From the NCBI GenBank assembly GCA_023443125.1, contig JAEZVO010000044.1, positions 1 to 57,290 of the forward strand: a stretch of 57,290 nt of DNA, in the 5' to 3' direction. A program made the translations under genes and the position numbers. The notes beneath the pieces were generated by a model, which saw only the letters and a program-made list of their open reading frames with translations, ran no database searches and was not told the DNA's origin. The DNA is from Actinomycetes bacterium. GTDB taxonomy: Bacteria; Actinomycetota; Actinomycetes; Propionibacteriales; Propionibacteriaceae. Positions 1 to 8,094 of the stretch are shown here, piece after piece (the first letter of the stretch is position 1; each line of letters begins with the position of its first letter).

Positions 1-2
1 GC

Positions 3-149
3 CAATACTTCCCCAAAGGCACCGACCTCAGCCGATACAGCCAAGAAGACCTCGACTTCGTCGCTGACGAACTCAACCGACGACCCCGCCGCCGACTCGA
101 ATTCGCCACCCCCTACGAAGTACTATCAAAACACCTACCGTTGCAATGA
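3..149 (+). pseudogene. IS30-family transposase, C-terminal end (left part outside window)
   Basis: An open frame enters from the left edge and ends at a TGA. The 48 visible residues include QYFPKGTDLS near the start and DELNRRPRRRLEFATPYEV, which match the C-terminal end of the IS30-family DDE integrase core (the part around and after the catalytic Glu). The element would move by cut/copy-and-paste transposition. Whether the full gene is intact cannot be judged because only the tail is present. The right terminal inverted repeat should lie shortly after the stop codon, roughly 150-175. A lone arm of a dispersed repeat starts at 175, so the insertion sequence may have landed in that repeat. 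Confidence 0.8.
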
Positions 150-174
150 CCACCCGAAACCGCCCCGCTTAGTT

Positions 175-195
175 GCCGCACAGGTTGCATCTGCC
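175..195. repeat. Single arm of the 121-bp palindromic repeat family
   Basis: This 21-nt segment (GCCGCACAGGTTGCA... to CTGCC) matches the right outer arm of the elements at 5526-5646 and 30017-30137. No left arm is visible upstream, where the transposase gene lies. It may be the remnant of an element split by the insertion sequence. Confidence 0.6.
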
Positions 196-276
196 TGGAC
201 GGGGGCACAAGCACGACGCAGGCGCCGGGGGCTCGTTTCGCTGCCGACCAGGCGTTGGGTATGCAAGGATGGGGGC

Positions 277-1674
277 GTGACCAAAGTTGTGATCATCGGC
301 GGCGGACCAGGCGGATACGAAGCGGCGCTCGTGGGGCGCCAGCTCGGGGGCGAGGTAACGCTCGTGGAGCGCACGGGCCTCGGCGGCGCGGCGGTGCTCA
401 CCGACTGCGTCCCTTCCAAAACCCTCATCGCAACTGCCGAGGTGCTCGTCCGCATCGAGCACGCGAAGGAGCTCGGCCTGCGCATCGACGGCGGCTCCGA
501 CGCGGTGAACATCGACTTCGCCGAGGTGAACCGTCGCATCATGGCGCTCGCGCAGGCGCAGTCGTACGACATCCGCGCACGCTTGGAGGCTGACGACATC
601 ACCATCATCGATGGCGCCGGCCGCCTCGACGGAGCCGAGCGCGTGATCGTCAACTCCGACGACGGTGAAACCGCGCTCGACGCCGACGTCGTACTCCTTG
701 CTACAGGCACCACCCCGCGAGAACTTCCCGACGCCAAAACCGACGGCGAACGCATCCTGAACTGGAAGCAGCTCTACGAACTCGACGAACTACCGGAGCG
801 GCTCATCGTCGTCGGCTCCGGCGTGACCGGCATGGAGTTTGCCAACGCCTACCGCGGCCTGGGGTGCGACGTCGTCTTGGTGTCGTCGCGCTCCCAGGTG
901 CTGCCTGGCCAGGACGCCGACGCTGCCCGCGCGCTGCAGAAGGTGTTCACCGAGCGCGGCATGCAGATCATGGCTGAGTCGCGCGCGCTTGCCGCCCGCA
1001 GGGAGGGCGACGAGGTCGTCGTCACGCTCGCTACCGGTGAGGAGATCGTCGGGTCGCACGCGCTGTTCGCCGTCGGCGCCACCCCCAACACCGCCGACCT
1101 CGGCCTCGACACCGCCGGCGTCGTCACCACCCAGTGGGGCCACATCCCCGTCGACAAGGTCTCCCGCACCAACGTCGCCAACGTGTACGCAGCCGGCGAC
1201 GTGACGGGCGTGTTCCCGCTCGCATCCGTGGCGGCCATGCAGGGCCGCATCGCCATGCAGCACTCGCTGGGCGACGCCGTCACCCCGCTCGACGTGCGCC
1301 AGGTGTCGTCGAACGTGTTCACCTCTCCGGAGGTCGCAACGGTGGGCGTCACGCAGGAGCAAGCCGACTCCGGGAAGATCAACGTCGCCTCGGTCATGCT
1401 TTCGCTCGACGGCAACGCCCGCTCGAAGATGCAGTCGTTCCGCGACGGATTCGTCAAGCTCTTCTGCCTTCCCACAACGGGCATCATCGTGGGCGGCGTC
1501 GTTGTCGCGCCGCGCGCGTCGGAGCTCATCCACGCCGTCACGCTCGCTGTGCGCCAGCGCATCACAGTTGACCAATTCAGCAACACCTTCACCGTGTACC
1601 CGTCGATGTCGGGCTCCGTGGCGGAGGCTGCGCGTCGTCTGCATACCCGCGACGACGGTCTGCTCACCAGCTGA
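277..1674 (+). CDS. lpdA: NAD(P)H-quinone dehydrogenase, LpdA-type flavoprotein disulfide reductase family
   Basis: This 465-aa protein has the two-dinucleotide-fold layout of the pyridine nucleotide-disulfide reductases: an FAD GGGPGG motif at residues 8-13, an NAD(P)-binding VVGSGVTGMEF around 175, a second FAD motif AAGDVTG near 305, and a C-terminal dimerisation domain. The redox site is incomplete. Where dihydrolipoamide dehydrogenases have CxxxxC, this protein has AAVLTDC, leaving only Cys44, and the C-terminal His-x-x-Pro motif is replaced by FTVYPSMSG. That pattern is known from M. tuberculosis LpdA (Rv3303c), which reduces quinones with NAD(P)H instead of acting on lipoamide. The GTG start follows the purine-rich AAGGATGGGGG. 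Quinone reduction and oxidative-stress defence are inferred from the family. Confidence 0.85.
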   Translation: MTKVVIIGGGPGGYEAALVGRQLGGEVTLVERTGLGGAAVLTDCVPSKTLIATAEVLVRIEHAKELGLRIDGGSDAVNIDFAEVNRRIMALAQAQSYDIRARLEADDITIIDGAGRLDGAERVIVNSDDGETALDADVVLLATGTTPRELPDAKTDGERILNWKQLYELDELPERLIVVGSGVTGMEFANAYRGLGCDVVLVSSRSQVLPGQDADAARALQKVFTERGMQIMAESRALAARREGDEVVVTLATGEEIVGSHALFAVGATPNTADLGLDTAGVVTTQWGHIPVDKVSRTNVANVYAAGDVTGVFPLASVAAMQGRIAMQHSLGDAVTPLDVRQVSSNVFTSPEVATVGVTQEQADSGKINVASVMLSLDGNARSKMQSFRDGFVKLFCLPTTGIIVGGVVVAPRASELIHAVTLAVRQRITVDQFSNTFTVYPSMSGSVAEAARRLHTRDDGLLTS

Positions 1675-1742
1675 TTCTCGCGGCCGAGCGCCGTTGGGTT
1701 GGGGGTTGTACCCTGGAAGTCACCCTCGATTGAAGGATTGCC

Positions 1743-2540
1743 GTGGATTTCATACTGCTCATGTTCGTGCTGTTCGTGATCCTCGGCGCCCCTGCCTATG
1801 GAGCCCAGCGATACACGAGCCGGCGCCGCATCGCGCAGCAGCCACCGCCGCAGGAGCTCTACGGCCCCGGCCCATTCCAGCCGCAGGTGCAGCCTGCGTA
1901 TGGCGCGCCCGCCTCGGGCTTTGGCCAGCAGCGCATCATCTCCGCGGAGGAGTTCAACCAGTCCAAGGACGCGCTGGCCGACGACATCACGTCGTTCGGC
2001 ACGGAGCTTCGCGACCTTGATCTCGACGTCGTCGGGCGTGAACTCGACGCCGACGCCCACGCCGATTACACCCGCGCACTCGACGCCTACGACGGGGCGA
2101 AAGCGACGCTAGAACGTGTCCAGTTCGTCGACGACCTCAAGCGCGTCGCAGAAATCCTGGAGGAAGGGCGCTTCTCGGTGGCGTGTGTGAAGGCGCGCGT
2201 GAACGGCGATCCGCTGCCCGAGCGCCGCCCGCCGTGCTTCTTCGACCCGGCACACGGCCCGTCGGTGGAGGACGTGATGTGGGCTCCCGCAGGTGGCGCG
2301 CCACGGAAGGTGCCGGCGTGTGCCCGCGACGCCCAGCGCGTCAGCCTGGGTGCCGATCCTTCTATCCGAATGGTCAGCTACCAAGGGCAAATGTTGCCCT
2401 ACTGGGAGAACCAGGCCTTCGTGCCGTACGCGCAGGGCTACTACGGGCGCTACGACATGGACCCGACGATGCGCAGCATCGCCTCCAGCGCCCTCATGTT
2501 CGGCGGGCTCGGCCTGCTATTCGGCATGTTCGGCGACTGA
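1743..2540 (+). CDS. Membrane-anchored actinobacterial protein of unknown function
   Basis: The 265-aa product starts with a single hydrophobic segment (FILLMFVLFVILGAPAYGA, about residues 3-21) followed by basic and Pro/Gln-rich sequence, so it is probably anchored with most of the chain in the cytoplasm. Residues 65-135 look helical. A conserved-looking stretch PPCFFDPAHGPS...VMWAPAGG...VPACARDA (about 160-198) carries two Cys and one His and could be a small metal site. The C-terminus is aromatic and Gly-rich (YAQGYYGRYD) and ends with a hydrophobic GGLGLLFGMFGD. The GTG start has a GAAGGATT ribosome site. I do not recognise a function. Confidence 0.75.
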   Translation: MDFILLMFVLFVILGAPAYGAQRYTSRRRIAQQPPPQELYGPGPFQPQVQPAYGAPASGFGQQRIISAEEFNQSKDALADDITSFGTELRDLDLDVVGRELDADAHADYTRALDAYDGAKATLERVQFVDDLKRVAEILEEGRFSVACVKARVNGDPLPERRPPCFFDPAHGPSVEDVMWAPAGGAPRKVPACARDAQRVSLGADPSIRMVSYQGQMLPYWENQAFVPYAQGYYGRYDMDPTMRSIASSALMFGGLGLLFGMFGD

Positions 2541-2548
2541 TGTGCCGA

Positions 2549-2765
2549 CGAGTAGGGCGTCTCGATACGGGCCTTCGGCCCTACTCGACGATCGGGGAAG
2601 CGCCACCCCGGTGGTTGAGTAGTGCCGAGCCCCGGTGGTTGAGTAGCCCGCGGAGCGGGCGTATCGAAACCACGGTGCGTCTCGATACGCGGGCTGCGCC
2701 CGCTACTCGACGGTCGGGAAACAGGCGCTCGACGGGCGGAGGAGAGCTACTCGACGACCGGGGAA
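2549..2765. repeat. GGTTGAGTAG-type repeat cluster 1
   Basis: This gene-free stretch holds about five repeat units in both orientations. The forward form is GGTGGTTGAGTAG + palindromic core CCCGCGGAGCGGG + CGTATCGAAACC; the reverse form is GTCTCGATACG + core + CTACTCGACGGTCGGG. The core varies (GGGCCTTCGGCCC in the first unit) but stays self-complementary, so the hairpin appears to be conserved and its exact sequence is not. It lies between the unknown membrane-protein gene and the carboxylase alpha gene, whose 3' ends converge here. Confidence 0.85.
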
Positions 2766-2772
2766 ACGGCTC

Positions 2773-4527
2773 CTACTCGGGATCGACGATCTCGAGTAGC
2801 ACTTCGCCGGCGGTGACCGTCTGGCCCTGCTCCACCTTGAGGCCCTGCACCACGCCGCTGCGATGCGCGTCGAGGGGCTGCTCCATCTTCATCGCCTCGA
2901 TGACGGCGATGGTCTGGCCCTCTTCGACGGTGTCGCCGTCGGCAACGTTCACCTTGACGATGGTGCCCTGCATGGGCGCAGGGAACGCGTTGCCAGTGGG
3001 TGCGGACACCTTCGCGCCGCCTCGGTCGCGTTTCGTCGGCTTGCGCTTCTTCTTCGGCGTGGATGCGGTGCCGAGCCCACCCGGCAGCTTGATCTCGACA
3101 CGCTTGCCATTCACTTCGACGGTGATGATCTCAGGCTCTTCGACATCGTCGGCCTCGCCGAGGACGCCCTGGTACGCAGCGATGTCACCCTCGAATTCCA
3201 TCTCGATCCAGCGCGTGTGGACAGCAAAGTCGTCGACGAAGGCCGGATCGCGCAGCACCGCCTGGTGGAAGGGCAGCACCGTCGGCATGCCCTCCACGAC
3301 GAGCTCGTCCAGCGCACGACGGGAACGCTCAACCGCCTGCTCACGCGTCGCTCCCGTGACGATCACCTTCGCGACGAGCGAATCGAACGCACCCGGGATG
3401 GTCATGCCGGCGTGGTACCCCTCGTCGACGCGCACCCCCGGCCCGCTGGGCGCGTGCCACTTGGTGAGCGTGCCGGGCGCAGGCATGAAATTGCGGCCCG
3501 CGTCCTCGGCATTGATGCGAAACTCGAACGAGTGCCCACGCGTCGTCGGATCGTCGTAGCCGAGCTCTTCACCGTCGGCGATGCGGAACTGTTCGCGCAC
3601 CAAGTCCAGGCCGGTGACCTCTTCCGAAACCGGATGTTCCACCTGCAACCGCGTGTTGACTTCGAGGAATGAGATGGTGCCGTCGAGGCCGACGAGGAAC
3701 TCGCACGTGCCCGCACCGACGTAGCCGGCCTCCTTCAAGATGGCCTTCGACGATTCGTAGAGACGCTCGATCTGCGCGTCGTCGAGGAATGGCGCGGGCG
3801 CCTCTTCGACGAGTTTCTGGTGCCGACGCTGCAGCGAGCAGTCGCGCGTCGACACCACGACGACGTTGCCGTGCTGGTCGGCGAGGCACTGCGTTTCGAC
3901 GTGGCGCGGCTTATCGAGGTAGCGCTCGACGAAGCACTCGCCGCGGCCGAAGGCCGTGACGGCTTCGCGGGTTGCCGATTCGTAGAGGTCGGGGATCTCC
4001 TCCATCGTGCGGGCCACCTTGAGGCCGCGTCCGCCACCGCCGAAGGCCGCCTTGATAGCGATGGGCACGCCGTGTTCCTCCGCGAAGCGCACTACCTCGT
4101 CGGCGTCGGCCACCGGGTCTTTCGTGCCGGGCACGAGCGGTGCGCCCACCTTGTTGGCGATGTGACGAGCCTTGACCTTGTCGCCGAGTGCATCGATGGC
4201 CTCAGGCGGGGGGCCAATCCAGGTGAGCCCGGCGTCGATCACTGCCTGCGCGAAGTCGGCGTTCTCGGCGAGGAAGCCGTAGCCAGGGTGCACCGCGTCG
4301 GCGCCGCTGCGCTCGGCGATGCTGAGGATCTTGGGAATGTTGAGGTAGGTGTCGGCCGGCGTAGCGCCATTGAGTGCGTAGGCTTCGTCGGCGAGCTTCG
4401 CAAACAGCGCCTGCTGGTCGGAATCGGCGTAGATCGCGACGGACTGGATGCCCGAGTCGCGTGCGGCACGGATGATGCGAACAGCGATCTCGCTACGGTT
4501 TGCGACGAGTACCTTCGAGATGGCCAC
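2773..4527 (-). CDS. accA3: Acetyl/propionyl-CoA carboxylase alpha chain (biotin carboxylase plus biotin carrier)
   Basis: The 584-aa protein is the biotin-dependent half of an acyl-CoA carboxylase. The biotin carboxylase N-domain starts MAISKVLVANRSEIAVRI; the ATP-grasp domain has the glycine loop FGGGGRGLKV near 165 and EVNTRLQVEHPVSEEVTG near 290. The C-terminal carrier domain has EAMKMEQ with the biotinyl lysine at about residue 547. ATP and bicarbonate are used to carboxylate biotin, which is passed to the beta subunit encoded at 6439-8013. The length matches actinobacterial AccA3/PccA. The GTG start is chosen because AGAAGGGGG lies just upstream and the protein begins exactly at the family's usual N-terminus. 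BirA is encoded nearby. Confidence 0.95.
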   Translation of the reverse strand: MAISKVLVANRSEIAVRIIRAARDSGIQSVAIYADSDQQALFAKLADEAYALNGATPADTYLNIPKILSIAERSGADAVHPGYGFLAENADFAQAVIDAGLTWIGPPPEAIDALGDKVKARHIANKVGAPLVPGTKDPVADADEVVRFAEEHGVPIAIKAAFGGGGRGLKVARTMEEIPDLYESATREAVTAFGRGECFVERYLDKPRHVETQCLADQHGNVVVVSTRDCSLQRRHQKLVEEAPAPFLDDAQIERLYESSKAILKEAGYVGAGTCEFLVGLDGTISFLEVNTRLQVEHPVSEEVTGLDLVREQFRIADGEELGYDDPTTRGHSFEFRINAEDAGRNFMPAPGTLTKWHAPSGPGVRVDEGYHAGMTIPGAFDSLVAKVIVTGATREQAVERSRRALDELVVEGMPTVLPFHQAVLRDPAFVDDFAVHTRWIEMEFEGDIAAYQGVLGEADDVEEPEIITVEVNGKRVEIKLPGGLGTASTPKKKRKPTKRDRGGAKVSAPTGNAFPAPMQGTIVKVNVADGDTVEEGQTIAVIEAMKMEQPLDAHRSGVVQGLKVEQGQTVTAGEVLLEIVDPE

Positions 4528-4561
4528 GGTGCCCCCTTCTGCAGGTTCGGTTATATCGGGG

Positions 4562-4567
4562 AGTCTA
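4562..4567 (-). promoter_or_regulatory. Possible -10 box of accA3
   Basis: TAGACT on the minus strand, about 34 nt upstream of the accA3 GTG. Unlike many genes here it would give a short leader carrying the AGAAGGGGG ribosome site. Position and sequence only. Confidence 0.35.
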
Positions 4568-4605
4568 GCCCCTGCGGCCAGGCTATGGGTGAGAGTCTAG
4601 GAACC

Positions 4606-5094
4606 ATGCCAACACCTGAGTTCATCTTGGATTTGCGACGACACATCGGCACCGCCCCGCTGTGGCTGGCCGGAGCGACGCTCGTGTGCCTCCGCGACGG
4701 TCGTGATGGGCCAGAGGTGCTGCTGCAACGGCGCGCTGACAACGGGCTGTGGGCGCTGATCAGTGGCATCGTCGAACCAGGCGAGCACCCCATCCAGTGC
4801 CTGGAACGCGAGGCTCGCGAGGAAGTGGGGGCCGACGTCAGCGTCGGACGAATGCTCTGGTGCATCGTCACGCCGTCGGCCACGTACACGAACGGCGACC
4901 AGGCACAGTACCTCGACCACGGCTACGTCGGGCAGGTCACCGGCGGCGAGCTTCGGCCCGACCACGACGAGACCACCGACGTGGGTTGGTTCCCCGTCGA
5001 CGATCTGCCCATGCCGCAGCATCCGCGGCTCGCGGCGAGCGTGCAGGTGGCGCTGGGGGCACCGTCGGAGGTCGTGGCATCCTTGGACCTGTGA
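4606..5094 (+). CDS. NUDIX hydrolase
   Basis: This 162-aa protein contains a NUDIX box: GIVEPGEHPIQCLEREAREEVGAD matches Gx5Ex7REUxEExGU, with the metal-binding glutamates in REAREEVG. The family hydrolyses nucleoside diphosphates linked to another moiety. The N-terminal MPTPEFILDLRRHIG followed by LWLAGATLV is characteristic of a common actinobacterial NUDIX group whose substrate is not settled. An in-frame ATG at 4585 exists, but the chosen ATG gives the family's usual first residues. The 3' end overlaps the next gene (GTGA), implying coupled translation. Confidence 0.88.
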   Translation: MPTPEFILDLRRHIGTAPLWLAGATLVCLRDGRDGPEVLLQRRADNGLWALISGIVEPGEHPIQCLEREAREEVGADVSVGRMLWCIVTPSATYTNGDQAQYLDHGYVGQVTGGELRPDHDETTDVGWFPVDDLPMPQHPRLAASVQVALGAPSEVVASLDL

Positions 5095-5492
5095 AACGTC
5101 TGGCCGTGGTTGTAGCAGCGACGCTCACCGTCGTCGGCTGCGCCGCAGAGGAGCCGACGATGCAGCCCGCGCCGAGTGCGTTGGTCACGGCGTCGGTGCC
5201 GGATGGGGGCCGGCCGGTGCAGCTCGAGTATGCGCCGACGGGGTTGAGCGTGCCGGGTGACGCCATCGTCGAGCAGGAGATCGACCAGGTGAACAACGTC
5301 ACTCTGGTGTTCGCGGCACCGACGGGCGCCGAGCTGGCCGCGTACTACCGCGCGGCGCTGCCGCAGATGGGCTTCACCATCACCGCCGACAAGAACAACT
5401 CGCTCCTGTTCGAGAACGAGCACTGGCAGGGCGCGTTTACCGCGTCGGGCCAGACCTGCGCCATCACCTTCCGCACCGACTGGGAACGCTGA
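5091..5492 (+). CDS. Small lipoprotein of unknown function
   Basis: The 133-aa precursor has a lipoprotein signal: KR at positions 2-3, a short hydrophobic run, and a lipobox ending TVVGC, so Cys17 or thereabouts would be lipidated and the mature protein held on the outer face of the membrane. The rest resembles a small alpha/beta domain (GAELAAYYRAALPQMGFTI) of the type seen in many actinobacterial lipoproteins. The GTG start overlaps the NUDIX stop codon. No function is evident. Confidence 0.75.
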   Translation: MKRLAVVVAATLTVVGCAAEEPTMQPAPSALVTASVPDGGRPVQLEYAPTGLSVPGDAIVEQEIDQVNNVTLVFAAPTGAELAAYYRAALPQMGFTITADKNNSLLFENEHWQGAFTASGQTCAITFRTDWER

Positions 5493-5525
5493 GCCCGGCG
5501 CGGCGCCCGTCGCCCCGCCCGCCCG

Positions 5526-5646
5526 GGCACATGCAACCTGTGCGCCTCACTTCCGGATCAAGTGTCACTTGCCTCCCGACGACGTCTCGTCACCACTAGG
5601 CAGGTGACACCTGTGCCGCTCAGTTGCCGCACAGGTTACCTATGCC
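5526..5646. repeat. 121-bp nested palindromic repeat, copy 1
   Basis: Outer arms of 21 nt (5526-5546 and 5626-5646; right arm GCCGCACAGGTTACC...) enclose inner arms of 13 nt (5562-5574 GTGTCACTTGCCT and 5598-5610 AGGCAGGTGACAC) separated by 23 nt. Total length and every spacing equal those of the copy at 30017-30137. The right arm contains the stop codon of maf (5640-5642). Confidence 0.85.
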
Positions 5647-6239
5647 TGCCAGAGCGTGTGCCAGGGGACGTCGAAATCGATCAGCATCTGCCGAACGAGC
5701 GGCAGGGAGATGCCGACGACGTTGAACGGGTCGCCGTTCAGCGCGGTGACGAATGCCCCGCCGAGACGGTTGATGGAGAAACCGCCGGCCACGTTGACGG
5801 GTTCGCCGGTGGCGACGTACGCCTCGATCTCCTCGTCGGAGAGGTCAGCGAAGTTCACCGTGGTCGACCGAATCTGGGTGCTGTGCTCGTCGCGCCCATC
5901 GCGGCGAACCAGCACGAAATGCCCCGTGTGGATGACCGCCGTGTGCCCACGCATTCGCCGCCACAGCTGGGTGGCAGCCTCGGGTGTGCGCGGCTTGCCA
6001 CACGCCTTGCCTTCGATCTCCATCACGGTGTCTGCGGCAAGCACGACGACGTTGTCGTCGGTGAGCTGTTCCGCCACGGTGAGCCCCTTAGCCTCAGCCA
6101 GGCGTGTACACAGAGCGGTGGGCGAAGGGTCGCGGACTGTGGACTCGTCGAACCCAGAGATGACAACATCGGCCGCGATGCCTGCGTCGCGCAGCACCCG
6201 AAGCCTGGCCTCGGACTGCGAGGCTAAGACGACGCGCAT
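5640..6239 (-). CDS. maf: Maf family nucleotide pyrophosphatase
   Basis: The 199-aa protein starts MRVVLASQSEARLRVLRDAG, the Maf signature (S-x-x-R near the N-terminus), and has AADTVMEIEGKACGKP and AAGGFSINRLGG-like motifs of the family. Maf proteins hydrolyse non-canonical or modified nucleoside triphosphates and have been linked to septum control. The ATG at 6239 shares one base with the accE stop (TGATG), so translation is coupled; a longer in-frame start 15 nt upstream is less likely. Its last codon and stop lie inside the right arm of the 121-bp repeat. Order accD-accE-maf on the minus strand is conserved in actinobacteria. Confidence 0.92.
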   Translation of the reverse strand: MRVVLASQSEARLRVLRDAGIAADVVISGFDESTVRDPSPTALCTRLAEAKGLTVAEQLTDDNVVVLAADTVMEIEGKACGKPRTPEAATQLWRRMRGHTAVIHTGHFVLVRRDGRDEHSTQIRSTTVNFADLSDEEIEAYVATGEPVNVAGGFSINRLGGAFVTALNGDPFNVVGISLPLVRQMLIDFDVPWHTLWQA

Positions 6240-6442
6240 CAGCGGCGCCGCCACGCTTCGCGTCCGGGTACCAGCGGGGGACGCAGGATGCGATAGTACG
6301 AATTCCAGCCGCCGGCGAGCGGACGGTCATCGTTGCGGTGCAGGGCATCTGACTGGCGCTTCTTCGCCAGCACAGCAACCAGCGCCGCGAACTCTTCGTC
6401 GGTGAGCGGCGTGCCGCGCACGGACCTCGTCGGCTCACTCAT
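6239..6442 (-). CDS. accE: Acyl-CoA carboxylase epsilon subunit
   Basis: This 67-aa protein (MSEPTRSVRGTPLTDEEF...) has the AccE pattern: a variable N-terminus, the helix LTDEEFAALVAVLA, and the C-terminal W...YYR motif (GGWNSYYRILRPPLVPG). Known epsilon subunits stabilise the AccA-AccD complex of actinobacteria. The ATG overlaps the accD stop codon by 4 nt and its own stop overlaps the maf start, placing it in a tight operon. It matches the typical short length of the family. Confidence 0.88.
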   Translation of the reverse strand: MSEPTRSVRGTPLTDEEFAALVAVLAKKRQSDALHRNDDRPLAGGWNSYYRILRPPLVPGREAWRRR

Positions 6443-8013
6443 AGCGGAATGTTCCCATGCTTCTTGGGCGGCAGCGTCTCGCGCTTGGTGCGCAGCAGGC
6501 GCAGCGCCCGAATCACCTGCGCCCGCGTCTCGTGCGGGTAGATCACCTGGTCGATGTAGCCGCGGTCGGCGGCGACGTACGGGTTGGTGAGTTCGTCGTC
6601 GTATTCGCGCACGAGTTTGTCGCGCTCGGCCGCAGGATCGTCGGCTTCCGCCAGTTGCTTGCGGTACAGAATCTCGACCGCACCAGACGCGCCCATCACG
6701 GCGATCTGCCCCGTCGGCCAAGAGAAGTTGATATCCGCACCCAGGTGCTTGGACCCCATCACCACGTACGCACCGCCATAGGCCTTGCGAGTGATGACGG
6801 TGAGCAGCGGGACGGTGGCTTCGGCGTAGGCGTAGATGAGCTTCGCGCCGCGACGGATGATGCCGCGGTGCTCCTGATCGACGCCGGGCAGGAAGCCGGG
6901 CACGTCCACGAAGGTCAGCACCGGAATGTTGAAGGCATCGCAGGTACGCACGAACCGGGCGGCCTTCTCCGCCGAGTCGATATCGAGACAGCCTGCGAAC
7001 ACCGTCGGCTGGTTCGCGATGATGCCGATGGTGCGCCCTTCAATACGCCCGAAGCCCGACAGCAGGGAACGTCCGAACAACGGCATGACTTCGAGGAACT
7101 CGTCGTCGTCGAGCACGTTGCGGATGATCTCCAGCATGTCGTAGGGCTGGTTCGGAGAATCGGGGATGAGGGTGTCCAACTCACGATCGTGGTCGGTGAT
7201 GGTGAGGTCGACTTCCTCATCGTCGAAAATCGGAGGGTCCTCGAGGTTGTTCTGCGGCAGGTAGGAGATGAGGTCGCGCACGTACTCGATGGCGTCGTTT
7301 TCGTCGGCGGCGAGGTAGTGCGCGTTGCCAGACTTGGTGTTGTGGGTGCGCCCGCCACCCAGATCTTCCATGGAGACGTCCTCGCCGGTCACCGTCTTAA
7401 TCACCTGCGGGCCGGTGATGAACATCTGCGACGTCTGGTCGACCATCACGACGAAGTCGGTGAGCGCCGGGCCGTAGACGTGGCCGCCCGCCGCCGCTCC
7501 CATGATGAGGGAGATCTGCGGAATCACACCCGACGCGTGAGTGTTGCGGCGGAAAATCTCACCGTAGAGACCGAGCGAGACCACGCCTTCCTGGATGCGC
7601 GCGCCGCCACCTTCGTTGATGCCGATGATCGGCACACCGGTCTTCAGCGCGAAGTCTTGAATCTTGACGATCTTCTCGCCGTACACCTGCCCCAGCGCGC
7701 CACCGAAGATGGTGACGTCCTGGCTGAACACACACACCGGCCGGCCGTGGATCTCCCCGGTGCCGGTGATCACACCGTCGCCGAAGGGCCGCTTGGCATC
7801 CATGCCGAACGCGGTGGTGCGGTGACGAGAGAACTGGTCGAATTCTTGGAAGGTGCCCTCGTCGAGCAGCATGAGAATGCGCTCACGGGCAGTCTGTTTG
7901 CCTTTGGCATGCTGTTTCGCGACGGCCTGCGCCGAGCCTGCGTGGATAGCCGCGTCGATGCGTTCTCCCAGCTCGGCGATCCGACCCGCAGTGGTCTGGG
8001 TGTCGATCTCCAT
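6439..8013 (-). CDS. accD5: Acyl-CoA carboxylase beta chain (carboxyltransferase; propionyl/acetyl-CoA)
   Basis: The 524-aa protein has the whole two-domain carboxyltransferase fold. N-terminal features include KGKQTARERI and RPVCVFSQDVTIFGGALG; GINEGGGARIQEGV and MGAAAGGHVYGPALTDF form the first oxyanion/CoA region. The C-domain shows VPGFLPGVDQEHRGIIRRGAKLIYAYAEATVP and ITRKAYGGAYVVMGSK. It transfers CO2 from the carrier domain of the alpha chain to acetyl- or propionyl-CoA. Length and motifs fit AccD5/PccB; which acyl-CoA is preferred cannot be decided by eye. It heads the accD-accE-maf operon and has a leaderless-type promoter. Confidence 0.95.
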   Translation of the reverse strand: MEIDTQTTAGRIAELGERIDAAIHAGSAQAVAKQHAKGKQTARERILMLLDEGTFQEFDQFSRHRTTAFGMDAKRPFGDGVITGTGEIHGRPVCVFSQDVTIFGGALGQVYGEKIVKIQDFALKTGVPIIGINEGGGARIQEGVVSLGLYGEIFRRNTHASGVIPQISLIMGAAAGGHVYGPALTDFVVMVDQTSQMFITGPQVIKTVTGEDVSMEDLGGGRTHNTKSGNAHYLAADENDAIEYVRDLISYLPQNNLEDPPIFDDEEVDLTITDHDRELDTLIPDSPNQPYDMLEIIRNVLDDDEFLEVMPLFGRSLLSGFGRIEGRTIGIIANQPTVFAGCLDIDSAEKAARFVRTCDAFNIPVLTFVDVPGFLPGVDQEHRGIIRRGAKLIYAYAEATVPLLTVITRKAYGGAYVVMGSKHLGADINFSWPTGQIAVMGASGAVEILYRKQLAEADDPAAERDKLVREYDDELTNPYVAADRGYIDQVIYPHETRAQVIRALRLLRTKRETLPPKKHGNIPL

Positions 8014-8019
8014 GCCGCA

Positions 8020-8025
8020 ACCATA
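8020..8025 (-). promoter_or_regulatory. -10 box of accD (leaderless type)
   Basis: TATGGT on the minus strand, 6 nt before the ATG, with no ribosome site between. Transcription would start at or next to the start codon. Confidence 0.65.
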
Positions 8026-8080
8026 CCGCCCGCGCCGCCGCGAGGCGCCGAGTTACGAGAACCGACGCCACACCAGGGCC

Positions 8081-8086
8081 TAGACT
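8081..8086 (+). promoter_or_regulatory. -10 box of birA (leaderless type)
   Basis: TAGACT, 8 nt before the GTG. No Shine-Dalgarno sequence fits in the gap. Confidence 0.65.
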
Positions 8087-8094
8087 CACGTTTC

